64,000 nucleotides of DNA from Actinocorallia populi. Its GTDB lineage: Bacteria > Actinomycetota > Actinomycetes > Streptosporangiales > Streptosporangiaceae. The notes under the pieces are model-generated. The model was given only the letters and a program-made list of their open reading frames with translations, made no database searches and was not told the DNA's origin. The DNA is taken from the NCBI RefSeq assembly GCF_002995495.1, contig NZ_PVZV01000002.1, forward strand, positions 930,001 to 994,000, given 5' to 3'. The position numbers were made by a program, and so were the translations under genes. This document shows positions 15,575-24,190 of this stretch, one piece after another. How positions within the stretch are numbered: the first letter of the stretch is position 1; the number at the start of each line of letters is the position of its first letter.

Positions 15575-17580
15575 CCGGCGTCGGTCGGCGCGGGCCTGGC
15601 GGGGGAGTCGGCAGGGTCGGAGTCGCCGAGCTGGGAGAGCATCGCGTTGTAGCGGGCGAGCTCGGCGTCCTCGTCGCGGTCGGCCTTGCGGTCGGAGCGG
15701 CGGGAGAGCCGCTGGTCGGAGACGGCCCACTGGACGACGATCGCGATGAGCACGATGAAGGTGGGGATCTCGCCGAACCCCCAGGCGATGGCGCCGCCCG
15801 TCTGCAGGTCGTGCACGGGCGTGACGCCCCACGGCGGCTGGACGGCCTCGTACCACTCGGCGGCCAGCGGCTTGCCCATGTTCATCAGCGCGATGCCGAA
15901 GAACGCGTGGAACGGCATGGTGACGAACAGCAGCAGCAGCCGCCCCACATGGGGGACCTTGTGCGGGGAGGGGTCCACGCCGATGATCACCCAGTAGAAG
16001 AGGTAGCCGCTGAGCACGAAGTGCATCATCATGCCGATGTGCCCGAGGTGGTTGCGCATCATCCACTCGAACGCGGGGCTGAAGTACAGCGCGTAGGTGC
16101 TGCCGATGAAGATCAGCCCGGCGGTCACCGGGTGCGCCAGGACCTTGGTGAACCGGCTGCCCAGGAAGGCGGTCAGCCACTCGCGCGGACCCCGGTCGCC
16201 GCGCACCTCGGCGGGTTTGAGGGCGCGCAGCGCCAGGGTCGTCGGCGCGCCCAGCACCAGGAAGATCGGAGTGAGCATGGCGAGCGTCATGTGCTGGGCC
16301 ATGTGCACGCTGAACAGGACCGGGGCGTAGGTGGCGACGCCGGTGAGGGTGACGGCGACGATCGACAGGAGGCCGGTGAACCAGGCGACGACGCGGCCCC
16401 ACGGCCAGGCGTCGCCGCGGCGGCGCAGCCGCAGCACCCCGGCCAGGTAAACGCCGCCCAGCACCAGCACCAGCACCACGAAGAAGAGGTCGAACCGCCA
16501 CAGCGAGGCGAGCCTGGCCACGGTGACCGGCGCCGGCATCTCGTAGCCGATCAGCGCCTCCACCGTGCTCACCGAGCCGGTCGCCGTCGGCGGGGGCGCG
16601 GTCTGGGCGAGCGCGACCGCCACGCCCATGGTCGCGCCCATGATCGCGGTCTCGACGACGGCGAGCCGGGTGAACGCCAGCGGCCTGCCCGCGGCGATGG
16701 CCGGGATCGTGTGCTCCCGGTGCCGCCAGCCGAACCAGCCGAGGACGGCGATCAGCACGATCTTCGCCAGGATGATCCGGCCGTAGTCGGTGGTGAACAG
16801 CTGCAGCGGGTCGGGCAGCCGGGAGACGGTGTTGGCCAGCCCGGACAGGCCCGTCACGACCAGGCACCAGACGGCCAGCCTGCTGAACCGGCCGACGGCG
16901 GTGTCCAGCAGCCTGCCCTTGCTGAGCGCGTGCCAGACCAGGACGGCCAGACCGCCCACCCAGGGCACCACGGCCAGCAGGTGCAGGGCGAGCCCGACGA
17001 TCGCGACCGAGTGGTTGGGGGAGGAGGCCGAGTGGCCGGTCAGCGCGGGCGGCAGCAGCGCCACCAGGGACAGCGCCAGCAGGCCCAGGCCGGCGGCCGG
17101 GGTGGAGACGGTGCGCGACAGCAGCGCCACCATCACCGACATCAGGATGACCATCAGCAGCGCGGTGCCCTCGGGGATCTGCCCGGCGTAGCTGGACAGC
17201 TCGTGGCCGCGCAGCAGCCCGGTGACCGGCAGGCCGAGGATCTCCGCGACGGTCAGCACCAGGACGGAGCCCGCGGCGGCGGCCCAGGCGGCCGCGCACC
17301 AGGAGGCCGCCCGCAGGTAGCGCTGGGCGGCCGAGGTGAGCCCGTCCTTGATCAGGGGGAGCAGCACGATCGCCATGAGCAGGCAGCCCACGGTCAGCGC
17401 CGAGGCGATCTCCATCGTGGTGCGGGCCACCGGAAGGCCCCACCGCACCAGGGTCCCGGCGTCGCTGATGCCGGGGATCACCCGTTCGGCGATCGCGCCG
17501 CCGGCGTAGAGCGCGGCGATCAGGCCCGCGACGGTCGCGGCGACCGCGAGCGCCGCGGCCTTGGCCACCTGGCGTATCAC
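15571..17580 (-). CDS. CopD-CtaG fusion: copper import / cytochrome oxidase assembly protein
   Basis: 669 residues, with many hydrophobic segments. The N-terminal half (about 1-320) is CopD-like, with conserved motifs around PNHSVAIVGLALHLLAVVPWVGGLAVL. The C-terminal half (about 350-630) is caa3-type CtaG: FSVHMAQHMTLAMLTPIFLVLGAP, AFEWMMRNHLGHIGMMMH and TMPFHAFFGIALMNM, rich in histidine and methionine that could bind copper. The last 45 residues are charged and cytoplasmic. The GTG start overlaps the copC stop (GTGA), so CopC and this protein are coupled. The likely role is moving copper across the membrane and loading the CuB site of cytochrome c oxidase. Confidence 0.88.
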   Translation of the reverse strand: MIRQVAKAAALAVAATVAGLIAALYAGGAIAERVIPGISDAGTLVRWGLPVARTTMEIASALTVGCLLMAIVLLPLIKDGLTSAAQRYLRAASWCAAAWAAAAGSVLVLTVAEILGLPVTGLLRGHELSSYAGQIPEGTALLMVILMSVMVALLSRTVSTPAAGLGLLALSLVALLPPALTGHSASSPNHSVAIVGLALHLLAVVPWVGGLAVLVWHALSKGRLLDTAVGRFSRLAVWCLVVTGLSGLANTVSRLPDPLQLFTTDYGRIILAKIVLIAVLGWFGWRHREHTIPAIAAGRPLAFTRLAVVETAIMGATMGVAVALAQTAPPPTATGSVSTVEALIGYEMPAPVTVARLASLWRFDLFFVVLVLVLGGVYLAGVLRLRRRGDAWPWGRVVAWFTGLLSIVAVTLTGVATYAPVLFSVHMAQHMTLAMLTPIFLVLGAPTTLALRALKPAEVRGDRGPREWLTAFLGSRFTKVLAHPVTAGLIFIGSTYALYFSPAFEWMMRNHLGHIGMMMHFVLSGYLFYWVIIGVDPSPHKVPHVGRLLLLFVTMPFHAFFGIALMNMGKPLAAEWYEAVQPPWGVTPVHDLQTGGAIAWGFGEIPTFIVLIAIVVQWAVSDQRLSRRSDRKADRDEDAELARYNAMLSQLGDSDPADSPARPAPTDAG

Positions 17581-18122
17581 CGGCGCCGTCGCATCGTGAA
17601 CAGCAGTCCGAGGCCCGCTCCGGCGGCCAGTCCGGCGCCGACCATGATCCAGCGGGTGGCGCCGCCCTCGGCCTCGGCGGGCTCGGCGGGAGCGCTCTGC
17701 GCGGGGGCCGGGGCGCTACCGGCCTCGGTGGGCTCGGTGCCGCCCTCGGCGGGCGGGCCGGTGACGGTGAAGGACAGCACTCCGGTGACCGGGTGCCCGT
17801 CGGCGGAGATCACCCGGTACCCGATCGTGTACTTCCCGTTCGGCAGGGTGCCCTTGATCCGCTGGACGGCCTTCGCGCCGTCCAGCCGGGCGGCGCCCCG
17901 CTGCACCTCGGCCTCGGAGTTCTCCGGCCGGACGATGATCCGGGCCGAGCGCACGTTCTCGTTGAAGGTCAGCGTCACCTGGGACGGGGCGGCGACCTCG
18001 GCCCCGTCGGCCGGGTCGCTGCCGGTGAGCGCGGTGTGCGCGGAGGCGGGGGCGGCGAAGAGCAGCAGCAGCAGCGCGGCCAGCGCGGTGAGCGGGCCGA
18101 GGCGGCGAACAGGAAGGTTCAT
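17577..18122 (-). CDS. CopC-domain copper-binding protein, membrane anchored
   Basis: 181 residues. A signal peptide (about 1-28, ending PASA) leaves a mature start at HTALTGSDPADGAEV, where the first histidine is the classic CopC Cu(II) ligand. DGHPVTGVLSF near residue 115 holds the second histidine of the site. After an Ala/Pro/Glu linker comes a C-terminal membrane helix (MVGAGLAAGAGLGLLF) and RRRR, so the domain sits outside, anchored. The downstream CopD-CtaG gene is translationally coupled. The usual name would be CopC or YobA-like. Confidence 0.93.
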   Translation of the reverse strand: MNLPVRRLGPLTALAALLLLLFAAPASAHTALTGSDPADGAEVAAPSQVTLTFNENVRSARIIVRPENSEAEVQRGAARLDGAKAVQRIKGTLPNGKYTIGYRVISADGHPVTGVLSFTVTGPPAEGGTEPTEAGSAPAPAQSAPAEPAEAEGGATRWIMVGAGLAAGAGLGLLFTMRRRR

Positions 18123-18204
18123 GATCTTCTCGGGTCGGGGCTGGAGACCCTTCCACCTTATTGACCCTTCGGCGCGGTCGGCGCCCGCCCGCCCCGAAGG
18201 GGGG

Positions 18205-18330
18205 TCAGCAGTCGCAACTGCAGTTGCAGTCGCAGCAGCCGCCGTCCCCGCAGCAGCTGCAGCAGTCCCCGCAGCCACCGCAGCAGTCCCCGCAGCCGCT
18301 GCAGTCATCGCAGCGGCTGCAGACGCACCG
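18205..18330 (-). repeat. Cysteine-codon low-complexity tract
   Basis: The 3' end of the DUF5685 gene is built of imperfect TGC-rich units (GCAGC / GCAGTC on the plus strand) coding CGDCC, CGGC and CDC blocks. This is a compositionally biased coding repeat that could expand or contract by slippage. Confidence 0.6.
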
Positions 18331-19443
18331 GTCGGTGCAGGACGCGTCGTGGTACTCGCTCCACTCCGGCCGCCACAGGCCGCAGGTGCAGCCGACCGCC
18401 GCACCGGCCAGGCACAGCTCCGGCCCGCCCGGACGCCTCTTGGGCGGCCGGTGGCCGGGAGGCACCTGCCCGGGCGGCGGGTAGTGCCCCGGAGGGTACT
18501 GCCCCGGCGGGGGGTACTGGCCCACGACCGGCAGGACGGGAAGACCGCCGCGGGCGGCGGCCGCGGGCTCGTCGAAGACCGCGTACGGGTGGCCCTGGAA
18601 CGTCCGGTCCACGGCCTTGCGGGTCTCCCGCTCCAGCAGGGCCTTCACCAGCGAGCGGTTCTCGAACTCGGCGTCGGCCAGGGCCAGGCGCAGCCCGTGC
18701 AGGGACGCGTCGCACAGCCGCCGCGCCTCGCGCAGCGGGGTGTCGGTGGCCGTCAGGGGGTTGAAGACCCCGGCGGAGTGGTCGGCGGGGAGGTCCTCCA
18801 CGGCGTCGAGCAGGTGGGCGAGCCTGCCGAAGAAGCGGCCGGCCTCGGCCAGGGGCTCGGCGTTGCCCGGACGGCCCGCCAGCACCGCGGTGTGCGCGAA
18901 GGCCGCCGCGACGGCGGTCTCGGTCGGTTCCAGCAGCTCCAGCAGGGTTCGGCCGGGGGTGCCTTCCAGGACGGTCTGGCGGGCCACGGCGTCGCGCAGC
19001 ACGGCCGCCTCGAAGCCGAGGCCCGCGCCGGCGGCGCCGCCCGCGGCGTCCCAGCGGTCGGCCATCCGGGCGGCGGCCGCGGCGACCGGCCTGCGGGCGT
19101 AGGGGCCGTCCCCGTCGGCGATGTGGTCGCGGGTCTTGCCCGCCGCCAGCAGCAGGGAGACCGCGGCGGCCAGCCGCGCTCCCTCGGCCCGCGCGGCCAC
19201 CACGTCGGCGCCCTTGAAGCCGCGCAGCGCGCACGCGCCGGCCCTGCGGCGCGGGGACGCGGCGGCGGACTGCGCCTCGGTGAGCACCGAGACCAGCAGG
19301 CCGTCGTAGTTGGTCACCAGCCGGGCGCGGTGCCCGTGCTCATCGCGCAGGGTGAGGCACAACCCGCACAGGTGGGCCATCCAGTCCTTGAACAGCGTCG
19401 TGCACATACCGTGCCGGCAGGGTCGTACCACCCCGAACATCAT
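18205..19443 (-). CDS. DUF5685 family protein with cysteine-rich C-terminal tail
   Basis: About 412 residues from the ATG at 19443, which has GAAGGGA upstream; a second ATG follows at once. The opening MFGVVRPCRHGMCTTLFKDWMAHLCGLCLTL with paired cysteines is the DUF5685 signature. A long helical middle follows, then a Gly/Pro/Tyr-rich linker (about 290-345) and a tail of roughly 50 residues that is almost half cysteine (CDDCSGCGDCCGGCGDCC and similar). The tail looks able to bind metal or form many disulfides. There is no signal peptide. Its place between HtrA and CopC on the same strand hints at a copper or envelope link, but that is inference. Confidence 0.75.
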   Translation of the reverse strand: MMFGVVRPCRHGMCTTLFKDWMAHLCGLCLTLRDEHGHRARLVTNYDGLLVSVLTEAQSAAASPRRRAGACALRGFKGADVVAARAEGARLAAAVSLLLAAGKTRDHIADGDGPYARRPVAAAAARMADRWDAAGGAAGAGLGFEAAVLRDAVARQTVLEGTPGRTLLELLEPTETAVAAAFAHTAVLAGRPGNAEPLAEAGRFFGRLAHLLDAVEDLPADHSAGVFNPLTATDTPLREARRLCDASLHGLRLALADAEFENRSLVKALLERETRKAVDRTFQGHPYAVFDEPAAAARGGLPVLPVVGQYPPPGQYPPGHYPPPGQVPPGHRPPKRRPGGPELCLAGAAVGCTCGLWRPEWSEYHDASCTDRCVCSRCDDCSGCGDCCGGCGDCCSCCGDGGCCDCNCSCDC

Positions 19444-19521
19444 GTTCCCTTCGCAGGCGATCAGCGCATTATTCACTGACGTCCCTGCTTGTGCGGGTGT
19501 TCGGGGTTTTTGTGCGAAAAA

Positions 19522-20574
19522 TCAATCTCCAGGTAGTTCGCCCAGTTTCACCTGGACGGTCTGCTCCCGGCCGTCCCGCCGCACCTTCACCGGCACGGTC
19601 TGGCCCACCTTCAGGTCGGCCAGCACCTCGGCGAGCGCGGTGGTGGTCGGGGTCGCCCGCCCGGCGATCTCCACGATGACGTCGCCCTCGCGCAGGCCCG
19701 CCTCGGCGGCGGCGCCGCCCTCGCCCACCGAGACGATCGCGACGCCGCCGGGCTCCCCGGTGGCGTTGTCGAAGGTCTGGGCGATCGTGACGTTCAGCGC
19801 GGCCCGCCCGGTGTTGGTGACCCGTCCGGAGGAGATCAGCTGGGGCACGATGGTGCGCACGGTGTCGCCGGGGATGGCGAAGCCGATGCCGGCCGCCAGG
19901 TCGCCCGAACCGGTGCCCGCGGCCAGGGTGGGGATGCCGACGACCTCGCCGTCCAGCGTGACCAGCGCGCCCCCGCTGTTGCCGGGGTTGATGGCCGCGC
20001 TGGTCTGCACCGCGTCGGAGATGGTCGCGCCGGGGAAGGCGCCCTGCCGCTGGGAGGTCACCGTCCGGCCGGTCGCCGAGATGATGCCGTTGGTGACGCT
20101 GCCCGACAGGCCCAGCGGGCTGCCCATGGCCAGGACGATCTGCCCGACCTTCAGCCCGGTGGAGTCGCCGAACCTCGCCGGGCGCAGGTTCGCGCCCTCC
20201 ACCTTCACCACGGCCAGGTCCCCGGCCTCGAAGGCGCCGACCAGCCGGGCGCGCTGCGGGCTGCCACCGCTGGAGGGCACCACCTCCAGGCTGCGCGCCC
20301 CCGCCACCACGTGCGCGTTGGTGACGATGTGCCCCTCGCCGTCGTAGACGACGCCCGACCCCTCGCCCTGGTCGGTGTTGATCTGGACGACGGACGGCAG
20401 CACGGAGGCCACGATGCGGACGTAGGCGTCCTCCAGCCCCGTCAGGGCGGAGGTGTCCCCGGCGGGCGGGGCGGTGGTCCCGGCCGTCGTGGCGCGCTGG
20501 TCGCCGCCGCCTCCCGAGCATCCGGCCAGCAGCACGGCGGCCAGGACCGCCGCACAGAACTCTCGTCTCCCCAC
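19522..20574 (-). CDS. HtrA/DegP-like serine protease, PDZ lipoprotein
   Basis: 350 residues. An N-terminal lipoprotein signal ends in LLAGC, followed by a disordered linker. The trypsin-like domain (about 50-230) has the triad: histidine in TNAHVV, aspartate in GDLAVV and serine in NPGNSGGAL. The PDZ domain (about 255-345) contains GGVAIVSVGEGGAAAEAGLREGDVI. It should sit on the outer face of the membrane and degrade or refold damaged proteins. The GTG start has GAAGGGA nine bases upstream. It is the first gene of the minus-strand run leading to DUF5685, CopC and CtaG. Confidence 0.93.
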   Translation of the reverse strand: MGRREFCAAVLAAVLLAGCSGGGGDQRATTAGTTAPPAGDTSALTGLEDAYVRIVASVLPSVVQINTDQGEGSGVVYDGEGHIVTNAHVVAGARSLEVVPSSGGSPQRARLVGAFEAGDLAVVKVEGANLRPARFGDSTGLKVGQIVLAMGSPLGLSGSVTNGIISATGRTVTSQRQGAFPGATISDAVQTSAAINPGNSGGALVTLDGEVVGIPTLAAGTGSGDLAAGIGFAIPGDTVRTIVPQLISSGRVTNTGRAALNVTIAQTFDNATGEPGGVAIVSVGEGGAAAEAGLREGDVIVEIAGRATPTTTALAEVLADLKVGQTVPVKVRRDGREQTVQVKLGELPGD

Positions 20575-20746
20575 GAGACGTTCCCTTCCCCGCCCGCGGC
20601 GCCTTAGACGGCTCCCGCGCGCCGACGGGGAGGAGAGACTTCCCTTCCCGCGGGGAATCGGCGCGCCGGAGACACAGACTCGCCCAGGTCAGGCGGCGTA
20701 CGCTCGAATCGACGCAGCGCAGTACAAGGGAAGGAAGGGTGAGGAA

Positions 20747-20839
20747 ATGCATACCCTGCCGGGGTGCGGCCAGTGCAGCTGCTCCGACGAGGCCCAGAAG
20801 GTGGACGTCTCCCTCCACACGGTGACGCTCAAGGACTGA
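20747..20839 (+). CDS. Putative 30-residue peptide with a CxxCxC motif
   Basis: A short frame with a strong ribosome site (GTGAGGAA directly before ATG). It has cysteines at 7, 10 and 12 (GCGQCSC) and an acidic/polar C-terminus ending in LKD. It starts 172 bases from the divergent HtrA gene and stops 16 bases from the convergent hydrolase gene, so it fills an otherwise empty gap. It could be a small metal- or redox-binding protein, a peptide precursor or a leader. I do not recognise a family; the ribosome site and tidy fit are the only support. Confidence 0.45.
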   Translation: MHTLPGCGQCSCSDEAQKVDVSLHTVTLKD

Positions 20840-20855
20840 CGCGGCGGCCGGGGGC

Positions 20856-21575
20856 TCAGACCCCGTTCTCCAGCCAGTTCGCGACCTCGTCGCCCACCGC
20901 GGTGCGAACGGCCAGGATCACCACCCCCAGGGTGAGGACCGGAGTGATCACCCACTTCTCCATCCTGCCGTTCGTCCGCGGGACCAACGGCACGGCCAGC
21001 CGCCAGGGCGCGGGCCACAGCACGGGGCAGCCGCGCGGCGTGCAGCAGTCGCCCGCCAGGTGCATCAGGCAGCCCAGCGCGACGGCGTAGCCCGCCCACA
21101 GCATGTCGAGGTCGTGCATCCAGAAGACCAGCGCCGCCGCGGCCAGCGCGTTGAGCACGCCGGTGTAGGCGTCGTTGGCGCCGATCCGGATGCCCAGGCC
21201 GCGCAGCCCGAGCCCCACCAGCAGGAAGAGCAGCGCCCACCAGACCGGCTCCTGGTGGGCGGCCAGCCAGTGGGCCCCGTACCCGGCGCCCAGCGCGAAC
21301 AGGATCGAGTGGGTGGCCTGCCGGTGCCCGCCGGAGACCTTGCCGACGGCCCGGCACAGCACCTTCGTCAGGACGCCGAAGGTGTTGGCGATGGTGCCGT
21401 CGTGGTGGTCGATGTCGGGCAGCATCGCCGCCCCGGCGCACACCACCGTCCCCGCGGCGATCTGCCCGGCGGACAGCTGCACCGCGTGGCCCTGCATCAG
21501 CTCGGCGCTCTGCAGCAGCGGCACGGCGGCCAGCCAGGCCGCCGCGCCCGACAGCGCGTGTGTGGGACCCATCAT
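20856..21575 (-). CDS. YdjM-like membrane-bound metal-dependent hydrolase
   Basis: 239 residues. The N-terminal MMGPTHALSGAAAWLA, the acidic/histidine cluster AAMLPDIDHHDGTI, the segment GGHRQATHSILFALG and a later LMHLAGDCCTPRGC are the conserved metal ligands of the YdjM/DUF457 family. Five or so hydrophobic helices place it in the cytoplasmic membrane. E. coli YdjM belongs to the SOS regulon, but no LexA box is evident here. The start is one of two adjacent ATGs. The substrate is unknown. Confidence 0.85.
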   Translation of the reverse strand: MMGPTHALSGAAAWLAAVPLLQSAELMQGHAVQLSAGQIAAGTVVCAGAAMLPDIDHHDGTIANTFGVLTKVLCRAVGKVSGGHRQATHSILFALGAGYGAHWLAAHQEPVWWALLFLLVGLGLRGLGIRIGANDAYTGVLNALAAAALVFWMHDLDMLWAGYAVALGCLMHLAGDCCTPRGCPVLWPAPWRLAVPLVPRTNGRMEKWVITPVLTLGVVILAVRTAVGDEVANWLENGV

Positions 21576-21714
21576 GCGGCACGCACCTCGAAGTTCAGCA
21601 CGGGCGGATTATCGCCCGCCGGTCCGGCCGTGACCATGCCCGCCGCGCCGTTTGTCATGGATTGCCCGCCTGATGGCCAGGCCGGCGCCCCCGCCGGGAC
21701 AGGAGGGTGTGCCC

Positions 21715-22566
21715 TCAGGGCAAGGTGAGGATCTCGGCGCCCGACTCGGTGACCAGGAGCGTGTGCTCGAACTGGGCGGTGCGCCTGCGGTCCTTGGTGA
21801 CCACGGTCCAGCCGTCGTCCCACATGTCGTAGTCGTGGGTGCCCAGGGTGAGCATCGGCTCGATGGTGAAGGTCATGCCCGCCTCCATGACCGTGGTGGC
21901 GTGCGGGTCGTCGTAGTGCGGGATGATCAGCCCGGAGTGGAACGTGGTGCCGATGCCGTGGCCGGTGAAGTCGCGCACCACCCCGTAGCCGAACCGGCGG
22001 GCGTAGGCCTCGATCACCCGGCCGACGACGTTGACGGCGCGGCCGGGGCGCACCGCCTTGATGCCGCGCATCATGGCCTCGCGGGTGCGCTCCACCAGCA
22101 GGCGGGACTCCTCGTTCACGTCGCCGACGAGGAACGTGGCGTCGGTGTCGCCGTGGACGCCGCCGATGAAGGCGGTGATGTCGACGTTGACGATGTCGCC
22201 GTCACGCAGGACGGTGTCATCGGGGATGCCGTGGCAGATCACCTCGTTGATCGAGGTGCACAGCGACTTGGGGAAGCCGCGGTACCCCAGGGTGGAGGGG
22301 TAGGCGCCGTGGTCGAGGAGGAACTCGTGGCCGATCCGGTCGAGCTCGTCGGTGGTGATCCCCGGGCGGACGGCGCGGCCGACCTCGGCCAGGGCCTGCC
22401 CGGCGATCCGGCCGGCCACCCGCATGGCCTCGATGATCTCGGGCGTCTTGACGTCGGGCTCACCGGTCTTGGGGGACTTCTTCCCGACGTACTCGGGCCG
22501 CTCGATGTTCGAGGGGACCTTGCGCGGAGGCGAGACCTTGCCGGGCGTGAGATACGTCGTCGTCAT
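21715..22566 (-). CDS. map: Methionine aminopeptidase, type I
   Basis: 283 residues. An N-terminal extension of about 40 residues ([23 protein letters not shown]) is the SH3-binding-like linker of actinobacterial MetAP1c. The catalytic domain carries the metal ligands: aspartates in [17 protein letters not shown], histidine in [10 protein letters not shown], glutamate in [10 protein letters not shown] and glutamate in QFEHTLLV. It removes initiator methionine from new proteins. The ATG at 22566 leads directly into the conserved extension. It diverges from a small gene at 22623. Confidence 0.95.
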   Translation of the reverse strand: MTTTYLTPGKVSPPRKVPSNIERPEYVGKKSPKTGEPDVKTPEIIEAMRVAGRIAGQALAEVGRAVRPGITTDELDRIGHEFLLDHGAYPSTLGYRGFPKSLCTSINEVICHGIPDDTVLRDGDIVNVDITAFIGGVHGDTDATFLVGDVNEESRLLVERTREAMMRGIKAVRPGRAVNVVGRVIEAYARRFGYGVVRDFTGHGIGTTFHSGLIIPHYDDPHATTVMEAGMTFTIEPMLTLGTHDYDMWDDGWTVVTKDRRRTAQFEHTLLVTESGAEILTLP

Positions 22567-22622
22567 GGGAAGAGAGTTTAGATGCCCGAATCAGGGCAGG
22601 AATTCGGACAGGAGGGCTGATC

Positions 22623-22793
22623 ATGGCTGATGAGGGACACTGGTTTTTCTGCCTGCGGCACATGCGGGTGGAGGAGGGGCCCGGCTGCCCCGACGGCGTT
22701 CGCATGGGTCCCTACGACAGCGAGGAGGAGGCCAGGTTCGCCCTGACCACCGCGCAGGAGCGCAACGAGCAGTGGGACGCTCAGGACACCTGA
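22623..22793 (+). CDS. Small conserved-looking protein, 56 residues, unknown function
   Basis: Starts at ATG with AGGAGG eight bases upstream. The sequence includes WFFCLRHMRVEEGPGCPD, then MGPYDSEEEARFALTTAQER, and ends WDAQDT: a compact fold with two cysteines and a Tyr-Asp-(Ser/Thr)-x-Glu-Glu-Ala helix start, a pattern I associate with small actinobacterial proteins near map. It overlaps the convergent downstream gene by 13 bases. Codon use is normal for the genome. No function can be assigned. Confidence 0.75.
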   Translation: MADEGHWFFCLRHMRVEEGPGCPDGVRMGPYDSEEEARFALTTAQERNEQWDAQDT

Positions 22794-23347
22794 GGGCCGC
22801 TGACGGCGTCCAGCAGCCGCGCGAGCCGCTCGCGCAGCCCCCGCCGGGGGCTCTCCTCCGCCGCCGAGGCGCTCACCAGGTGCTGCGCCTGGTCGAAGGT
22901 GACCAGGCCGCCGGACCGCACGGTCAGCGTCTCGTGCGCCAGGCCCGTCAGCTCCCGGTCCCCGCCGTCCATGGTGAGGATCACCGCGCCCGAGCGCCGC
23001 GCGTCGTCGACCCGCTCCAGCAGCGGGTCGGGCGCGCTTTCGGGCGCGACCACGAACAACGCCTCGCCGCGCCGCGCGTCGGCCAGCCGCTCCAGGCCGA
23101 CCGCCAGGTGCGCCGGCGCCCCAGGCGGGGGGTTCCAGCGCACCAGGGTCGGCTTCAGCCGGGGGACGAAGCGGCTCTCCTCGTCCAGATGGGCGGCCAG
23201 ATGCCAGGGCTCCTCCCGCGGGGTGCCCAGCAGCAGCAGGTCCTCGCGCGCCGAGGAGCGCAGGGCGCGGGCGAACCTGCGGGTGTCGGCCATCAGCTCG
23301 GTGGAGGACAGGAGCTCGCGCAGCAGTGTCACTTGACCGGCGTCCAT
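22781..23347 (-). CDS. Conserved hypothetical protein, 188 residues
   Basis: An alpha/beta protein without membrane segments. The second half alternates strands and helices (EALFVVAPES, AVILTMDGGD, LTGLAHETLTV, LVTFDQAQHLVSASA), which resembles a sugar-isomerase (SIS) or nucleotide-binding Rossmann-like half, but I cannot assign it. The ATG at 23347 is chosen because upstream codons look non-coding. It is divergent from the F420 oxidoreductase gene by 97 bases and overlaps the small upstream gene tail to tail. Confidence 0.6.
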   Translation of the reverse strand: MDAGQVTLLRELLSSTELMADTRRFARALRSSAREDLLLLGTPREEPWHLAAHLDEESRFVPRLKPTLVRWNPPPGAPAHLAVGLERLADARRGEALFVVAPESAPDPLLERVDDARRSGAVILTMDGGDRELTGLAHETLTVRSGGLVTFDQAQHLVSASAAEESPRRGLRERLARLLDAVSGPQVS

Positions 23348-23444
23348 CGCTCCATCCTGACGCAAACGGCGCGGAGCCGCCCGCGGATCGCCACGGGCGG
23401 GGCCGATGGAACCGGGTTCCGGCCCACCTGGCAGGATCGGCCCC

Positions 23445-24116
23445 ATGAGTGATCTCCCTGACGTGAGCGGCCTGACCATCGGCATCCTGGGCGGCACCGG
23501 TGACCAGGGCAAGGGCCTGGCGCGCCGGTTCGCCCTCGCCGGGCACCAGGTGATCATCGGCTCCCGCGCGGCCGACCGCGCCCAGGAGGCGGCGGACGAG
23601 CTCGGCGGCGCCGACAAGGGGCTGCGCGGCCTGGACAACGCCGCCTGCGCCACCGAGTCCGACATCGTGATCATCGCGGTGCCCTGGGGCGGGCACCAGG
23701 CGACCCTCCAGGCGCTGAGGTCCGAGCTGGCCGGGAAGATCGTGGTGGACTGCGTGAACCCGATGGGCTTCGACAAGAAGGGCGCCTACGCGCTGCCGGT
23801 CGAGGAGGGCAGCGCCGCCCAGCAGGCCGAGGCCATCCTCACCGAGAGCCGGGTCGTGGCCGCCTTCCACCACGTGTCGGCCGTGCTGCTGCTGGACCCG
23901 CAGGTCGACACGATCGACCTGGACGTGCTGGTGCTGGGCGACGACCGCGAGGCGACCGACCTCGTGCAGGCGCTGGCCGCCCAGATCTCCGGCGTCCGCG
24001 GCGTCTACGGCGGACGGCTGCGCAACGCCCACCAGGTGGAGGCGTTCACCGCCAACCTCATCTCGATCAACCGCCGCTACAAGGCCCACGCGGGCATCCG
24101 CCTCACCGACGTGTGA
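23445..24116 (+). CDS. npdG: NADPH-dependent F420 reductase (F420H2:NADP+ oxidoreductase)
   Basis: 223 residues. The N-terminal Rossmann motif IGILGGTGDQGKGLARRFALAGH and IIGSR are typical of Fno/NpdG enzymes. Later VIIAVPWGGH, VVDCVNPMGF and GGRLRNAHQVEAFTANLISIN follow the family. It passes hydride between NADPH and the deazaflavin F420, which indicates that the host makes F420, as many actinomycetes do. The ATG start begins eight residues before the first beta strand. A strong terminator follows. Confidence 0.93.
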   Translation: MSDLPDVSGLTIGILGGTGDQGKGLARRFALAGHQVIIGSRAADRAQEAADELGGADKGLRGLDNAACATESDIVIIAVPWGGHQATLQALRSELAGKIVVDCVNPMGFDKKGAYALPVEEGSAAQQAEAILTESRVVAAFHHVSAVLLLDPQVDTIDLDVLVLGDDREATDLVQALAAQISGVRGVYGGRLRNAHQVEAFTANLISINRRYKAHAGIRLTDV

Positions 24117-24132
24117 CCTCCCCGCAGGCGGA

Positions 24133-24162
24133 AACGGCCCCCGGCGAGCGCCGGGGGCCGTT
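24133..24162. terminator. Bidirectional terminator between npdG and panB
   Basis: A perfect 14-base stem, AACGGCCCCCGGCG / CGCCGGGGGCCGTT, with an AG loop, then CCGTTT. It serves two convergent genes. Confidence 0.85.
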
Positions 24163-24190
24163 CCGTTTCTCCTCCAGGGGCGGGAGGGGG

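Noticed and set aside
14660-17443. A minus-strand frame of about 900 codons spanning the response regulator end and CtaG
   Set aside because: The CopD-CtaG and response-regulator frames explain the region; this one is out of frame with both and lacks motifs.
18205-18330. A possible CRISPR or DNA repeat array
   Set aside because: Units are short, imperfect and in frame; they encode cysteine clusters of the DUF5685 tail, not spaced direct repeats.
15811-19479. A plus-strand frame of over 1200 codons
   Set aside because: It runs antisense to CopD-CtaG, CopC and the DUF5685 gene and has biased His/Arg/Gln composition typical of shadow frames.
23408-23420. GGAACCGGGTTCC as an ECF promoter or operator
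   Set aside because: It is a palindrome with a GGAAC start, but no matching -10 is spaced correctly; 13-base GC palindromes are common by chance here.
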